Origin: Astragalus membranaceus
Lineage: Eukaryota; Streptophyta; Magnoliopsida; Fabales; Fabaceae
Reading direction: 5' to 3'
Length of the DNA: 64,000 bases
Assembly: GCA_039519185.1 (NCBI GenBank)
Contig: CM076848.1
Coordinates: 186,060,628-186,124,627 of the forward strand
In this document: piece by piece, positions 33,604 to 45,297 of the stretch
Layout: every line of letters begins with the position of its first letter
Numbering within the stretch: position 1 is the first letter of the stretch
Translations under genes and position numbers: made by a program
The notes under the pieces: generated by a model
The model's input: only the letters and a program-made list of their open reading frames with translations
What the model was told of the DNA's origin: nothing
The model's database searches: none

Positions 33604-35394
33604 TGGAGGAAGAAAAAAGAAACGAAGAGAGTGGTGGTCAAAGGTGGCTGGAACATTAAAAAACTTTTTAAATAGTGGGTGAATATTTTTTTGTCAAAAA
33701 AAAAAGCGAATACATATTTAGTCAAAAATAAATGAGAGAGAAAAAAGAGAATTTTTTCAATAATTCATTAATTTATTCGGCGGATTAGATTTAAGGACAA
33801 ATCTTCTCGAAGAAAGTAAGAAAATGTGATTAAAAATGCATTGAGTATGTAGAAAGAAGTCTATAAAGAGTCTCCAATATTTGTTGTTTGATTTTGAAAA
33901 TCACGCTACTTTTTTTTTAGATTAAAAATCACGCTACTTTTTAAAGAGATATGAATGCTGCATTATTTTAATTTCTTTTTTAGAAATGACAAATAAAAGT
34001 TTAAAAGTTAATAGATCGTTTCTTTTTAATTAAGATTTTGACATTAAAAAGATTTTATGTTAATGTAGATTTGATTTTTTTTCAAATTAAAATTTTAGGA
34101 TTGGATTGTGTAAAATATATAGTCGAATAATTATTAATAAAAATTAAATTATTTGCTTATCAACAAAAATTATTAATAAAAAATAAATTTTAACTATAAA
34201 TTGAATAATAAGATTATGAAATTAAAGGAAACATTAACAAAAATTGAAATTCAACATCCACAAATAATACGAAGAAAAAATCTAAAGAGTTTTATAATAG
34301 TAAAATTTATATTCATCAAATATAAATATAAAAGCTTCACACATAGTTTAATCAAAATCATACTCCTTCAACGTATATCACTCTTGGCTCTTCATCATTG
34401 GAAACTTCGACTTGGTGGTTGAAATTAACAACAATTTGTGATATTAGTAAATGTGTGTTTGCACACGTTAATGTTAATTAGATTTTTAAACAAATCATGA
34501 AAGAGGAGACATAAAAATTGTATTGTTCGTATGTGTCGATCGGTGAGACTGAATTTAAGTTGAACATTGAATTATCAACAAATAGAACAAAAGAAAACAA
34601 TGTTTGTTATATTTCATATGTTCATTAAATACTATTTTTTGGGTAAACCCGGGTATCCTCCACGGCGACTGTAGAGACTAATCCCTCGAGGAACTGGAGT
34701 TCATTTAAGGGCTGACCTCTCCCAAGCGATGTCTCTCCATACACACCGGCCAGGGATCGAACCCCTGACCAAATGCTATTTATAATTAAATACAAAAAAA
34801 CGAGACTAAAATAAAAACATAAACACAAATTTGAATATGTTTTTAATACTTGTTGACGTGAAATGACCAAAATTAACTTTTTAAAGATTATAGTAAATAT
34901 ATGATCAAAAAAAATTGTCGTAAATATGGTTTTAAAAAATATAAAAAGAAAAAGTATCGGCATAAATTGATTTTTTAAAGTGATGAAATTAGTAAAAGGG
35001 TGAGTTGCATGGGTAAAACAAATCATCAAAGAGAAGCCACAAAATTTCTATTGTTCATGTGTGCTGGTGAGACTAAATTTAAGAATGTGGTTGTTATCTT
35101 TTACTAAAATAAAAATATAAATATCAATTTGAGTATGCTTCTAATACTTATTGGTGCGACATGACCAAAATAAATGCCATAAAAAAGGGGGTTGAAGGAA
35201 GAACACGTTAAAGAAACAAAAGGGGGGAGGGCGCGAGTACTCGCAAAAAAAAATAAATATAACAAGAAATACAAATATAAGGAAAAGAAATATAAAACCA
35301 AATTAATCTTTTAAAGAGGTGAGTTGCATTTTACATATTTAATTTTTGAACACTTCAAATTTTTCCAAACGTTATATATAATACTCCAACGTTA
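32594..35394. other. AT-rich intergenic region
   Basis: No gene is supported; frames are short and compositionally biased. It contains (GA)n at 33566-33599 and a SINE-like repeat at 34640-34775. Region 34800-35330 has two related stretches around AATATGTTTTTAATACTTGT and AGTATGCTTCTAATACTTAT, probably an old duplication. Confidence 0.4.
34640..34775 (-). repeat. SINE-like dispersed repeat with pol III B-box motif
   Basis: On the minus strand the unit begins GGTCAGGGGTTCGATCCC, a B-box match, and continues through CCGGTGTGTATGGAGAGACA to CCGGGTTTACCC. A related, more decayed copy is at 22733-22806. An A box is not obvious, so the SINE label is tentative. Confidence 0.45.
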
Positions 35395-35709
35395 TAAAGA
35401 GGTGAGTTGTTTAGCATTGCACATTACGTATTTTGTCACGAAATTTAATTTTGTTTTCCACTGTACCTATTATTGAGGAGTGAACTTCACGTATTTGCAA
35501 CATCTAAAAAAAAAATTGGACTCTAAAGTACCTCAAAACATACTGCTTAGCATCGTACTTTACACATTTTGTCACCAAATTAATATCTTTTTCACCAAAC
35601 CGATTATTGAGAAACGAAGTTCACATATTTTAATATCTAAATTTTTTTCGAACTCTAAATTAACTCAAAACACGCTGTTTAGCATCACATTTTACGTATT
35701 TTGTCACAA
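35395..35709. repeat. Tandem satellite, block 1
   Basis: About two and a half monomers of 120-140 bp sharing GAACTTCACATATTTGAACA, CTCTAAAGTACCTCAAAACA and the phrase TTTTACGTATTTTGTCAC. Monomers start near 35482 and 35616. The Mutator-like element at 35710 interrupts the array; its target duplication TTTGTCACAA is satellite sequence. Confidence 0.8.
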
Positions 35710-36912
35710 GGGTTAAAGGTATGTTTCGTCCCTGTAAATATCACAATAATCCAGTTTCGTCCCTGCAAAAAAAAAGTTTTAAAACAACCCTTGCAAATAC
35801 CAAATGTTTTTAGTTTGGTCCCTGCTGTTAACTTTCCATCCAAAAAGCTAACGGTTGCCACGTCATCAACCCATATCATCAGAGATATATGCGCCACGTC
35901 AGCATCCAATGGATGGCTGACACGTGGCATTCACATTATTGTTACTAAAAAATTTAGCATTTTGGCAAGTGTGGGATTCGAACCCACAAACCTTTGAATA
36001 CCAAGCACCCTCTTTAACCACTTCACCACTTATTCTTATTGGAAATAATCTTACAACTATGCTATATATTAGATAGTTACTCAAATCCAAATCACTAACC
36101 AGATATTCATCTTCAACCTCATGATATTCCCCAATTCTTCAAACCCAAATCCCTAACCAGAAACACAAAACGAACACCATAAACGAATTCATCCAGATTT
36201 GATTTTCGTTTTTCAGATTTGATTTAAATCATGAAGAACAAAGCTTCTTCGTTCTTCTCTCTCTCGATTCGATTTCAAGAATGAAATCTATTTTCGCTTG
36301 ATGATTTCCATATTCTATTTCGTTTAAATCGATTTTAAGAACATTTCGTTTTTAAATCTGATTTCGATTGAGATTCATTTCTCTTGGGAAAAATTTCCAG
36401 ATCTGCATCGTTTTGATTTTAATGGTAATGAAGAGAATGATGTTCATCGTTTTGATTTCCAGAATTTCCAGATCTGCATCGTTTTGATTTTAATGGTAAT
36501 GAAGAGGATGATGTTCATCGTTTTGATTTCCAGATCTGCATCGTTTTGATTTCCAAATCTGCATCGTTCTGATTTCTATTTCGTTTTAATGTTCATCGTT
36601 TTGAAAAATTTCTAGATCTTCAAACGTGAAACATTGTTGTTGTTGAATAATGGTAATGAAGAGGATGATGTTTGATGTGGCAGACATCTAATGGTCCACG
36701 TGGCAGACATCTATGTGGCTGACGTGGTGGTGACGTGACATTCATGTTGGCAGCCACATCACCCAACAATTAACACTGTTAGTCAAAAGTTAACGGCAGG
36801 GACCAAACTAAAAGCATTTGGTATTTGCAATGGTTGTTTTAAAACTTTTTTTTTTGCAGGGACGAAACTGGATTATTGTGATATTTGCAGGGACGAAACA
36901 TACCTTTAACCC
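35710..36912. mobile_element. Mutator-like element (1203 bp) with long TIRs, TSD TTTGTCACAA
   Basis: Ends GGGTTAAAGGTATGTTTCGT and its inverted copy; the inverted repeats extend for about 130 bp, including GCAGGGACGAAAC and TTTAGTTTGGTCCCTG. An exact 10-bp duplication TTTGTCACAA flanks it at 35700-35709 and 36913-36922, as expected for MULEs. No transposase. The interior holds a tRNA-like sequence (35962-36032) and direct repeats at 36395-36600 (units with CAGATCTGCATCGTTTTGAT). Confidence 0.88.
35962..36032 (-). repeat. tRNA-like sequence inside the Mutator-like element
   Basis: On the minus strand GTGGTGAAGTGGTTAA resembles a D-arm/A box and GTGGGTTCGAATCCCAC forms a perfect 5-bp T stem around a TTCGAAT loop. 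The acceptor stem pairs poorly (AAGT with ACTT only) and no convincing anticodon arm is present. I regard it as a captured tRNA or tRNA-derived piece, not a working tRNA gene. Confidence 0.55.
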
Positions 36913-37179
36913 TTTGTCACAAATTTAATTTTCTTTCCACCAAACCGGTTATTGAGAAACAAACAATGCGTATTTGAACATCTAAATTTTTTTCGGAATC
37001 TAAAGTACCTCAAAACCTACTCCTTAGCATCACATTTTACGCATTTTGTCACGAAATTAAATCTGTTTCACCAAATCGGTTATTTAGAAACTAACGTCAC
37101 ATATTTAAAGACTTAAATTTTTTTCCGGATTCTAAAGTACTTCTAAACACACTGTTTAGCATTACACTTTATGTATTTT
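36913..37179. repeat. Tandem satellite, block 2
   Basis: About two monomers, continuing the array of block 1 after the Mutator-like insertion, with CTAAAGTACCTCAAAACC and TTAGCATCACATTTTACGCA. Cut at 37180 by the CACTA element. Confidence 0.8.
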
Positions 37180-37389
37180 CACTACTAGAAAATGGGTTTT
37201 TAGCGTCGGCCACGATACTCACGCTAGTAGCGTCGGCCTAGAGTCGGCTTGACCCACGCAACCCACGAATTTATTTTCTGTTGAAAAAAAAATTAGCGCC
37301 GGCTCTGCCGAATGCTACTCTGGAAATAGCGGAAGTTAAATGCTTATTTTAAATATTATTTTTAGCGTCGGCCCTGGCCGACGCTATCT

Positions 37390-40300
37390 CTCCGTTTATT
37401 TTACTATTATCATTCTCACTCTCACACTCTCGCTCACTCTCGCTCTCCTCACCCTATCCTCACTTTCACTATTCTCACTCTCACACTCTCGCTCTCACTC
37501 TCCTCATCCTTCGTTCTGCCTCCCTCACTCTCAATCACCACCACCTCACCTCCACCCACACTCTCCAACGTCGTGCTCGACTCCTCCCTCACCTACGCCC
37601 TCATTCTCCTCAACTTCGGCGAAACCCTAACCTCACCTTTCCCCAATCCCTAGCTCAACTCCGGCCTCCGCCCTCCGCCCTCATTCTCGCAACCACCGTT
37701 CGCCACCATCCACTCATTTTTTCGGCCGTTGAAAGGTTAGTAGTCTCTCCACCTTGTTTCAGTTCCACAACCGTTTATATTTCATTTTCACCATTTTCGT
37801 CTTTTTCATTTTTCTCTATTCTTGATTTTTAGGTCACCACCACCGTCACCTCTTCCGGTCACCTCTTCCTCCGCCTCACGGTTCGTTTGGGTTCTCCATC
37901 TGCACGCGTTTCTCTCTCTCTCTCACTCACTGCTCACGGTTCGTTCTCTCTCTCTCTCTCTATCTCTCTCACTCTATCTCTCTCAAAATAGTTTTTTTTG
38001 ACAAATTTCCTCACTTGATAGGGTTTCTGTATTAACGGTTTTGTTGATTTTGTGTATTTAGGTTTTTTTTTGGTACAAAATTGAACACATGATCTGATAG
38101 AAAGAACATGGTGTACTAAGTGGGATGTGTGAACTTAATTTGGATGCTTAAGGTGTAACTCAAGAATGGTGTTTGAAACTTCAAAGTAAAGTCCAAATGG
38201 GTAAATTTAGCTAGAAATCCAAACATATGTCTCCCTTCTAGCATAGTGGATTGTTAAGTAGCAGCTTCTGGCACTTGTAAACTGCTTTTCATTGTTTGGG
38301 GTTTTTTCTGTTGCTGGTTGAAGTCCTTATATTCCTTAATGCCTTCTTTGGTGTAAATGTAATGGTTTTCTTTCTCTTTCATTCTCTGTACATCCTTTCA
38401 ATTGCATTTTGTGTTACAGGTTTCAGTCACATACATTGGTAATTGATAAATTTAACTCAATTATTAGTTCTGTTATGGTTTTGATGTTTTTGTAATTATT
38501 GGGTTCTTCGGCTACCCCGTTAACTAGAAGAAGGGAGACTCGTTTTGGAGTTATTGGTGTTTTTTACTTCGGGGTTCTATTCCTCTTAAACCTAAGGTGT
38601 CTTTGATGGGTTTGTGGATCCCATTTATGGGGAGGATGCATATGGTTTCAAAGGGGGTAGGCAGAAGGAATTGCGCCTGGAACAAGAGGTCATAGTATAA
38701 TGGGGTTGTAGACAAGGAAAAGGCAGATCAGTTCCTCTATTCCATACTTGGGAATCAACGGAAAATACTCTGTTTTGCATTACAAAGTTGAAGACTGATG
38801 AAGACCAGAACCCATCAAGGAACATCCTTGCCCTATGCTCATGTCTTTATACTCACTCTGTCTCTTACTCTTTTACTCAGTTGTAGAAAGTCATACTCAT
38901 TTATTCACTTTGGTTTCTGATTAATGGATTTTGTTATTGTTAAATTGTTTACAGTTTACCTTTATATGGACTTTTGATGTTTTTTCTGGAATTTTTTGTA
39001 CTTTTACAGATGCCCATGTTGGGTTCATGCATGGACTGCTTATGTTTAGAAAATTAGAAGGCCACCATATGGTGATTAGACTCCTTAGGATGAACTTCAA
39101 AAGTTCTTGGCTACATATAACGACACAGTAGCACTAAAAGTAGACTGCAGCAGCGAAGGCCAAAATTTTGGAAAGAATGTGCTTAATACTTTTATCTATC
39201 TTCTTCCTTTTTACTTTATATTATGTCTAAATATGCTTCAAAGTTCTTTATATATACTTGCCTACCAATAAAGAACAAGTTGTCTCATTACTATCTTTGT
39301 AGTTTTATTTAAAAATCTATTGTGTAAGAAAGAAGAGAAATTTGACCTTGCCAAATTATTATTTTCTCATGATCTATGTAGTTTCTTTTATCATTGCTTT
39401 GCCTTAGTAATAGAATTCAAAGGCATCGTAATCTTGGTGATCTTAAGCCTATTGAAATGACCTAATACACTGTTAAAGTTGCTTCTCGAGCTTTTGATCG
39501 ATTTGGCTTTGTTGAATATACAATTTTGCTTTGCTTTAGCAGGATCCACCTGTCATAGAATGATAGTGGAACAGCAAAAGATGGAGATCAATGGCACTCA
39601 TAAACATTGTAACCTCTTCACCTTGAAAGATTGTAAACGGATTTAAGTTGAGAGACAAATATATTACAGATAAGTTGAGGAACTCTCCAAATTTTTTATG
39701 AGTTTATGAGTTTATTTTCAATCAAACACACCTATTTCATATATACAAGAATTTATGCCTTTATTATTTTTAATCATTTTCAATTGAACCTTGCATTTCT
39801 AATACTATTTCCACTTAAAATGATGTCCAGTATTGTTTCTATGTCTAGGAGAGGATACTTTTCATTTGATTGAACTTCATTATATTCTACGAATATCTAT
39901 GCTATTATGTTTAATTTGGCGTTAGATTTTCTTTTTCATTCCAAATCAGCTGATAAAACCAAAGTATACCAGAATAAAAGATGGGTGATTCTATTGATGT
40001 GAAGCAGTTAAAGAAAACTAGGTGATTTTATTGCATATTGATGTTGAATTTTGAATATAATGTCAACTTCTCTCTTTCTAAATATGTAACTCTTTTTTTT
40101 TTCTAAATATGCCAGTCTTGTTTCTATGTAAGTTGTTGCCATTGGTCTGTATTTTTCTGATTCTAAGTGATGCAAAATTTAGACATTACTCAATCAATTT
40201 TGTTTGTGAAACTGTTACTGTATTTGCTTCTTGTGAAACTGTTATTGTTGCATATTCGGTTCTGTTACTGTTCTGCATATTCGATTCTGTTACTGGTGCT

Positions 40301-41118
40301 CTTTGATAACAAATTCTGATTGCAATTCTGTTATTAGTTTCTTAGCTCTGATCTTATCACAGACATCTTAATTTCTCAATCTAAGTGTATCATTCATCTG
40401 ATTTAGTAGCCGCTCAAATTAGTACAGCTAGCTAGAAACCTTCTGTCTTATGTGTATCTTTGGGATGCTTCAACTGATTTATATGTCAACTAAATTGTCT
40501 AAATGGTTTAAATATATTGCATCTAGACATCTAGTGTTGAATATTATTTGTCCTTACAGGTCCGGTGGAGCTTGCTGCTGTAGGAGTTCCCACTGATGCT
40601 GAAACCAAAGAGTTCTTACCGCATAAAGGTACTACTTCTGCTTTTCAATTAGTTTTCCATTACAAAAAATTCTACATTACACATTATGTTTTCTCGATTA
40701 GTTACTGATGAATGTGTTCACAACTTAGATTTGGTGGTGGTACTTAATTGGGGCCTGGGAAGCCAATTAACAGAATGCAAGAGGTCAATTTCACGTGTTT
40801 CAGGATGAAGAGTTGGTTACTTTTACACATTCTACACGCGGTTCTGTGACTGCTTTATCTTTCTGCACTGGTAGGAGTAGAAGCATTTAAATTCATCAAT
40901 TCATTGCGCTTGCTTCCATGCTGTCTTGTAGATATTATACTTCTATGCTAGTAGTTTTTTTTGTGTCTTGAGCAACATAAAACTCCATCTTATGCTTTCT
41001 TTTATTTTATTTTGTTCATTGAAATGAAAAGGATCAATGACTACTCTGATGTTAGTTTTTTTGGTTTCGTCTGCATAAAATTGCATTTTGTCATTTACAT
41101 TACTTTATTTATCTAATA
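37390..41118 (+). other. CACTA interior: exon-like and intron-like cargo, no intact gene
   Basis: CT-rich leader sequence at 37400-37930 is followed by T-rich intron-like DNA. At 40559-40628 an acceptor TTACAG precedes codons reading VELAAVGVPTDAETKEFLPH and a donor AAAGGTACTA, with good protein-like codon use; the source gene is not recognised. Another short open piece lies near 38560-38700. All other frames are short. Confidence 0.4.
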
Positions 41119-43926
41119 TCTATTTATACTAATAAACCACACTTAAATTACCCATAAAAGCCTTCACACTTACTTGACACCTTGCCACTCTATAATAACT
41201 CCAAAGGGTATTTAGGTCATTACCCTCTCTTCCTTTCTTTTTTTTTTACACTCTCTTTTCTCTTTTTCACTTTTCTCTTACACTCTCTTTCTTCCTTTTT
41301 CCTTTTTACACTCTATTTCTTCCTTTTTTTCTCTCTCTTCTTACACTCTCTTTCCTCCTTTTCACTTCTCTCTTACACTCTCTTTCTTCCCTTTTTTTCT
41401 TTTTACTTTACTTTTACTTTTTCCATAAATAATTTTTCTCTTTCTATTATCATTATACTTTAGTTTTTTAACTAAATTTCTAAATTTATACACTCTTATT
41501 GATAATCTACTATCTATCTTTTACTATCTACTATAATCTACTAAAATTTTAATTTTTCTCTCCGAAATTTGTTTATACTCTTATTGATAATCGAATATCA
41601 CCTCTTATTGATATTTATCTTTTACTATCTAATATAATCTACTAATCAACTAAAATAATCAATTGAAACTACGAGATAACTGCAATTATATATATAAAAA
41701 ATATGGGATAACTGTACTGATATATAAAAAACATAGGATTAAACTACTGATTAATATTTAAAACAAATATTTCTCATTGATAACCTACTATAATCTACTA
41801 ATCAACTAAAAAAATCAATTGAAACTACGAGATAACTGCAATGATATATAAAAAACACGGGTTAACTGCACTGATATATACAAAACACGGGATTAATATT
41901 TGTAATTGATAATTAAAATTATTGAAGCATACTATGAACCTATTATCTAAAAAACAAGAAGATGTAATGACTATTTAAACTACTGATTAATATTTAAAAC
42001 AAATATTTCTCATTGATAATCTACTATCTAACTTTTACTATCTACTATAATCTACTAATCAACTAAAATAATCAATTAAAACTACGAGATAACAGCAATG
42101 TTATATAAAAAACACGGGATAACTGCACTGATATAAAAAAAACACGAGATTAATATTTGTCATTGATAATTATAATTTTTGAAAACTACTATAAACCTAC
42201 TATCCAAAAAACAAGAAGGCTTAGTGACTATTTAAACTGATTAATATTTAAACACACGTGACAAATATTTGTCACTAATACCTAAAAAAGAACAAATAAT
42301 TGTCACTGATTTGTAAAAAACACGGGATAAATATTTCTTATTGATAATCTACTATCTATCTTTTACTATCTACTATATATAATCTACTAATCAACTCAAA
42401 TAATCAATTGAAACTACGAGATAACTGCAATGATATATAAAAAAACACAGGATAACTGCAATAATATATAAAAAAACACATGATTAATATTTGTAATTGA
42501 TAATTAAAATTTTTGAAGACTACTATAAAACTATTATCTAAAAAACAAGAAGATTTAATGACTATTTAAACTACTGATTACTATTTAAAACAAATATTTC
42601 TTATTGATAATCTACTATCTCTTTTTTTTTGGACCAATCTACTATACTATCTATTATTATCTACTAATCAACTAAAACAATCAATTGAAACTACGAGATA
42701 ACTGCACTGATATATAAAAAACACGGGATAACTGCACTGATATATAAAAAACACGAGATTAATATTTGTCATTGATAATTAAAAATTGTGAAGACTACTA
42801 CTACAAACCTACTACCTAAAAAACAAGAAGACTTAATGGCTATTTAAACTAATAATTAATATTTAAAACAAATATTTCTCATTGATAATCTACTATCTAA
42901 CTTTTACTATCTACTATAATCTACTAATCAACTAAAATAATCAATTGAAACTACGAGAAAACTGCAATGATATATAAAAAAAACACGGGATAACTGTAGT
43001 GATATATAAAAAAACACAGGATTAATATTTGTCATTGATAATTATAATTTTTGAATACTACTATAAACCTACTATCTAAAAAAACAAGAAGACTTAATGA
43101 CTATTTAAACTGATTAATATTTAAAACACACGTGACAAATTGCCACTAATATCTAAAAAAGGACAAATAATTGTCACTGATTTATAAAAAATACAGGATA
43201 AATATTTCTTATTGATAATCTAATATCTATCTTTAACTATCTACTATAATCTACTAATCAACTCAAACAATCAATTGAAACTATGAGATAACTATACTGA
43301 TACATAAAAAACACGGAATGACGGCACTGATATATATAAAAACAGGGGGATAACTTCAATGATATATATAAAAACATAGGATAGCCGCACTGATATATTA
43401 AAAAACACAAGATAACAACACTGATATATAAAAACACAGGATAAATGCACATATTGTTTCTAAATGATACTTTTACATTTTTAGATTTTAATATTTATAT
43501 ATTTTATATTTGAAACTATTTTTATCTACTTTAAATTTGTCTTTATTTTCACGAGGTAATGTTCAGACTATTTAACTGTGTTTTAAAGCATTAAACAACT
43601 ATTAATATCTGCTTTTGTATTTTAAGTTTGAGACATTGAAATTTCTATGGAACTGTTTCATTTACATCATTTCTATTCAATTTAATACTAATATGTCATT
43701 AATTAACAAAAATTAACAGTATGAAGAAATTTTTTTTAAATATCATTATTACCAAAATAAAAGAGAAATTTTATTTATCGTAACCACAAAACTTACTTTA
43801 ACTTCGTCTATCTACCCCTTACAAACATAGCTTCGATTTACATTATTTAAATTCTAGAAATCAATCTGATTCAAACTATACCAGACAACGCGATCAACCC
43901 GTGCGGATGCACGGGTATGTTACTAG
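41119..43926 (+). mobile_element. Non-autonomous Helitron (2808 bp)
   Basis: Starts TCTATTTATACTAATAAACC after an A and ends CTAG before a T, so it sits between A and T, as Helitrons do. Seven bases before the CTAG is a GC-rich hairpin, CCCGTGC-GGAT-GCACGGG, at 43898-43915, the classic 3' signal. There is no target duplication and no terminal inverted repeat. No RepHel helicase is encoded. The centre is a long array of AT-rich repeats (41640-43440). It lies inside the 37.2-44.65 kb CACTA element. Confidence 0.9.
41640..43440. repeat. Minisatellite of about 300-bp units inside the Helitron
   Basis: Five to six imperfect units share, in order, ACTAATCAACTAAAATAATC, AACTACGAGATAACTGCA, ATATATAAAAAACACGGGAT (often doubled), AATATTTGTCATTGATAATT, ACAAGAAGACTTAATGACTA and AATATTTCTCATTGATAATC. 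Units vary by internal gain or loss of the ATATATAAAAAACACGGG module. Confidence 0.85.
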
Positions 43927-44650
43927 TTTAAATGAAAAGGATTAATAATGTCTAGGATTATACATAGACTCATAATGAAGCACTTAAGTTAATTTTGTTT
44001 TGACTGCTTGCTAATTTTCTGCAAAATTGAATGAGGTGCCAGTTTAATTTTTAACATTTTATGCATTTTTTTTAAAGCCTCCAAGTCAAATAAACTGTAT
44101 TTCTGTTTGCTATTGGAGGAATTGAAAATATTACCATTCACACTTGAAATTCTTTTGATCACCCTTAAACATAAGGTTCTAAGATTAGTTTATGATTTCT
44201 GTTGATTAGTTCTAAGATTGGTCCTGTGTGGAATGACAAGAAACGCTCAATTATTTTTTTTAAAAAAAATTACATTAGCGTGGGTCTAGCCGACGCTACG
44301 CTTTAAGTTGACTATTCTATTGTTGACTTTAGCGTCGGCCTGGCCAACGCTACTCTTTAAGTTGACTATTATGTTGTTGACTTTAGCGTCGGCCTGGCCG
44401 ACGCTACCCTAATTCATTGACTTTTTTTAAATAACTAAGTAGCGTCGGCCACGCAAGTAGCGTCGGTTTTAGCGTCGACCAAGCCCACGCTACAGTTAGC
44501 GTCGGCTAAATTTACGGGACGCTACATTTACCTTCGAACATTTTAGCCTTGACACGTGGCTGACGCTACTCCGACGCTAAGTCACTGTTAGCGTCCGCTT
44601 TTGGCCTGTTAGCGTGAGCTTTTGGCCGACGCTAAAAGCTGTTTTTCTAG

Positions 44651-45110
44651 AACGAACTTCGCATATTTGAACATCTAAATTTTTTTCCGAACTCTAAAGT
44701 ACCTCAAAACACGCTACTTTAATTAGCATCGCACTTTACATATTCTGTCACGAAATTAAATCTGTTTTCACCAAATCGATTATTTATGAACGAACTTCAC
44801 ATATTTGAACATCTAATTTTTTTTATTTATTTTAAAGTACCTCAAAACACACTGCTTAGCATCATACTTTACCACGAGATTATTATTTTTTCACCCAATT
44901 GGTTATTGAAGAATGAACTTCAGATATTTGAACATCTAAAATTTCTTCCAGACTCTAAAGTACCTCAAAACACACTGCTTAGGATACACTTTACGTATTT
45001 TATCACGAAATTATTTTTTTTCACCAAATCAATTATTGAAGAACGAACTTCACATATTTGAACATCCAAAGTTTTTTCCAAACTCTAGAATACCAAAAAC
45101 ACTACTTAAA
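44651..45110. repeat. Tandem satellite, block 3
   Basis: About four monomers starting near 44654, 44792, 44925 and 45045 with GAACTTCACATATTTGAACA, AAAGTACCTCAAAACAC and TTTTCACCAAATC. It continues blocks 1 and 2 beyond the CACTA element. Confidence 0.8.
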
Positions 45111-45297
45111 AAACATAAAAAATAAAAACTAAAACTCAACTTTTCCCGCTAGTTTGGTCAAAGGCTACTCTCGCTATATAGATAAGATAAGATATTTTTG
45201 TCAAAAAAATTTATAGGAAATATCCCACATGCAATAAAAGGAGAGACATTTTTGTAGATAATATTTAAGAAACCCGTTTGAACGGTCATATATAAAT

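Larger units (their letters stand above)
37180..44650. mobile_element. Large CACTA element (about 7.5 kb), right terminus damaged
   Basis: Left end CACTACTAGAAAATGGG then TTTTTAGCGTCGGCC. The right end reads, inverted, CTAGAAAAACAGCTTTTAGC: the matching terminus without its first five bases CACTA, followed directly by satellite. AGCGTCGGC repeats fill 37200-37390 and 44275-44635. No transposase frame was found. The interior contains leader-like CTCTCACTCTC sequence with exon-like pieces (37500-37930), a captured exon near 40560, and a Helitron (41119-43926). Loss of the terminal bases plus part of a satellite monomer indicates a deletion at the right junction. Confidence 0.8.

Noticed and set aside
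35962..36032. Functional tRNA gene
   Set aside because: The T arm is good, but acceptor and anticodon stems do not pair properly and it sits in a transposon.
41640..43440. CRISPR-like or centromeric array
   Set aside because: Units are long, AT-rich, imperfect and lack unique spacers; they lie wholly inside a Helitron.
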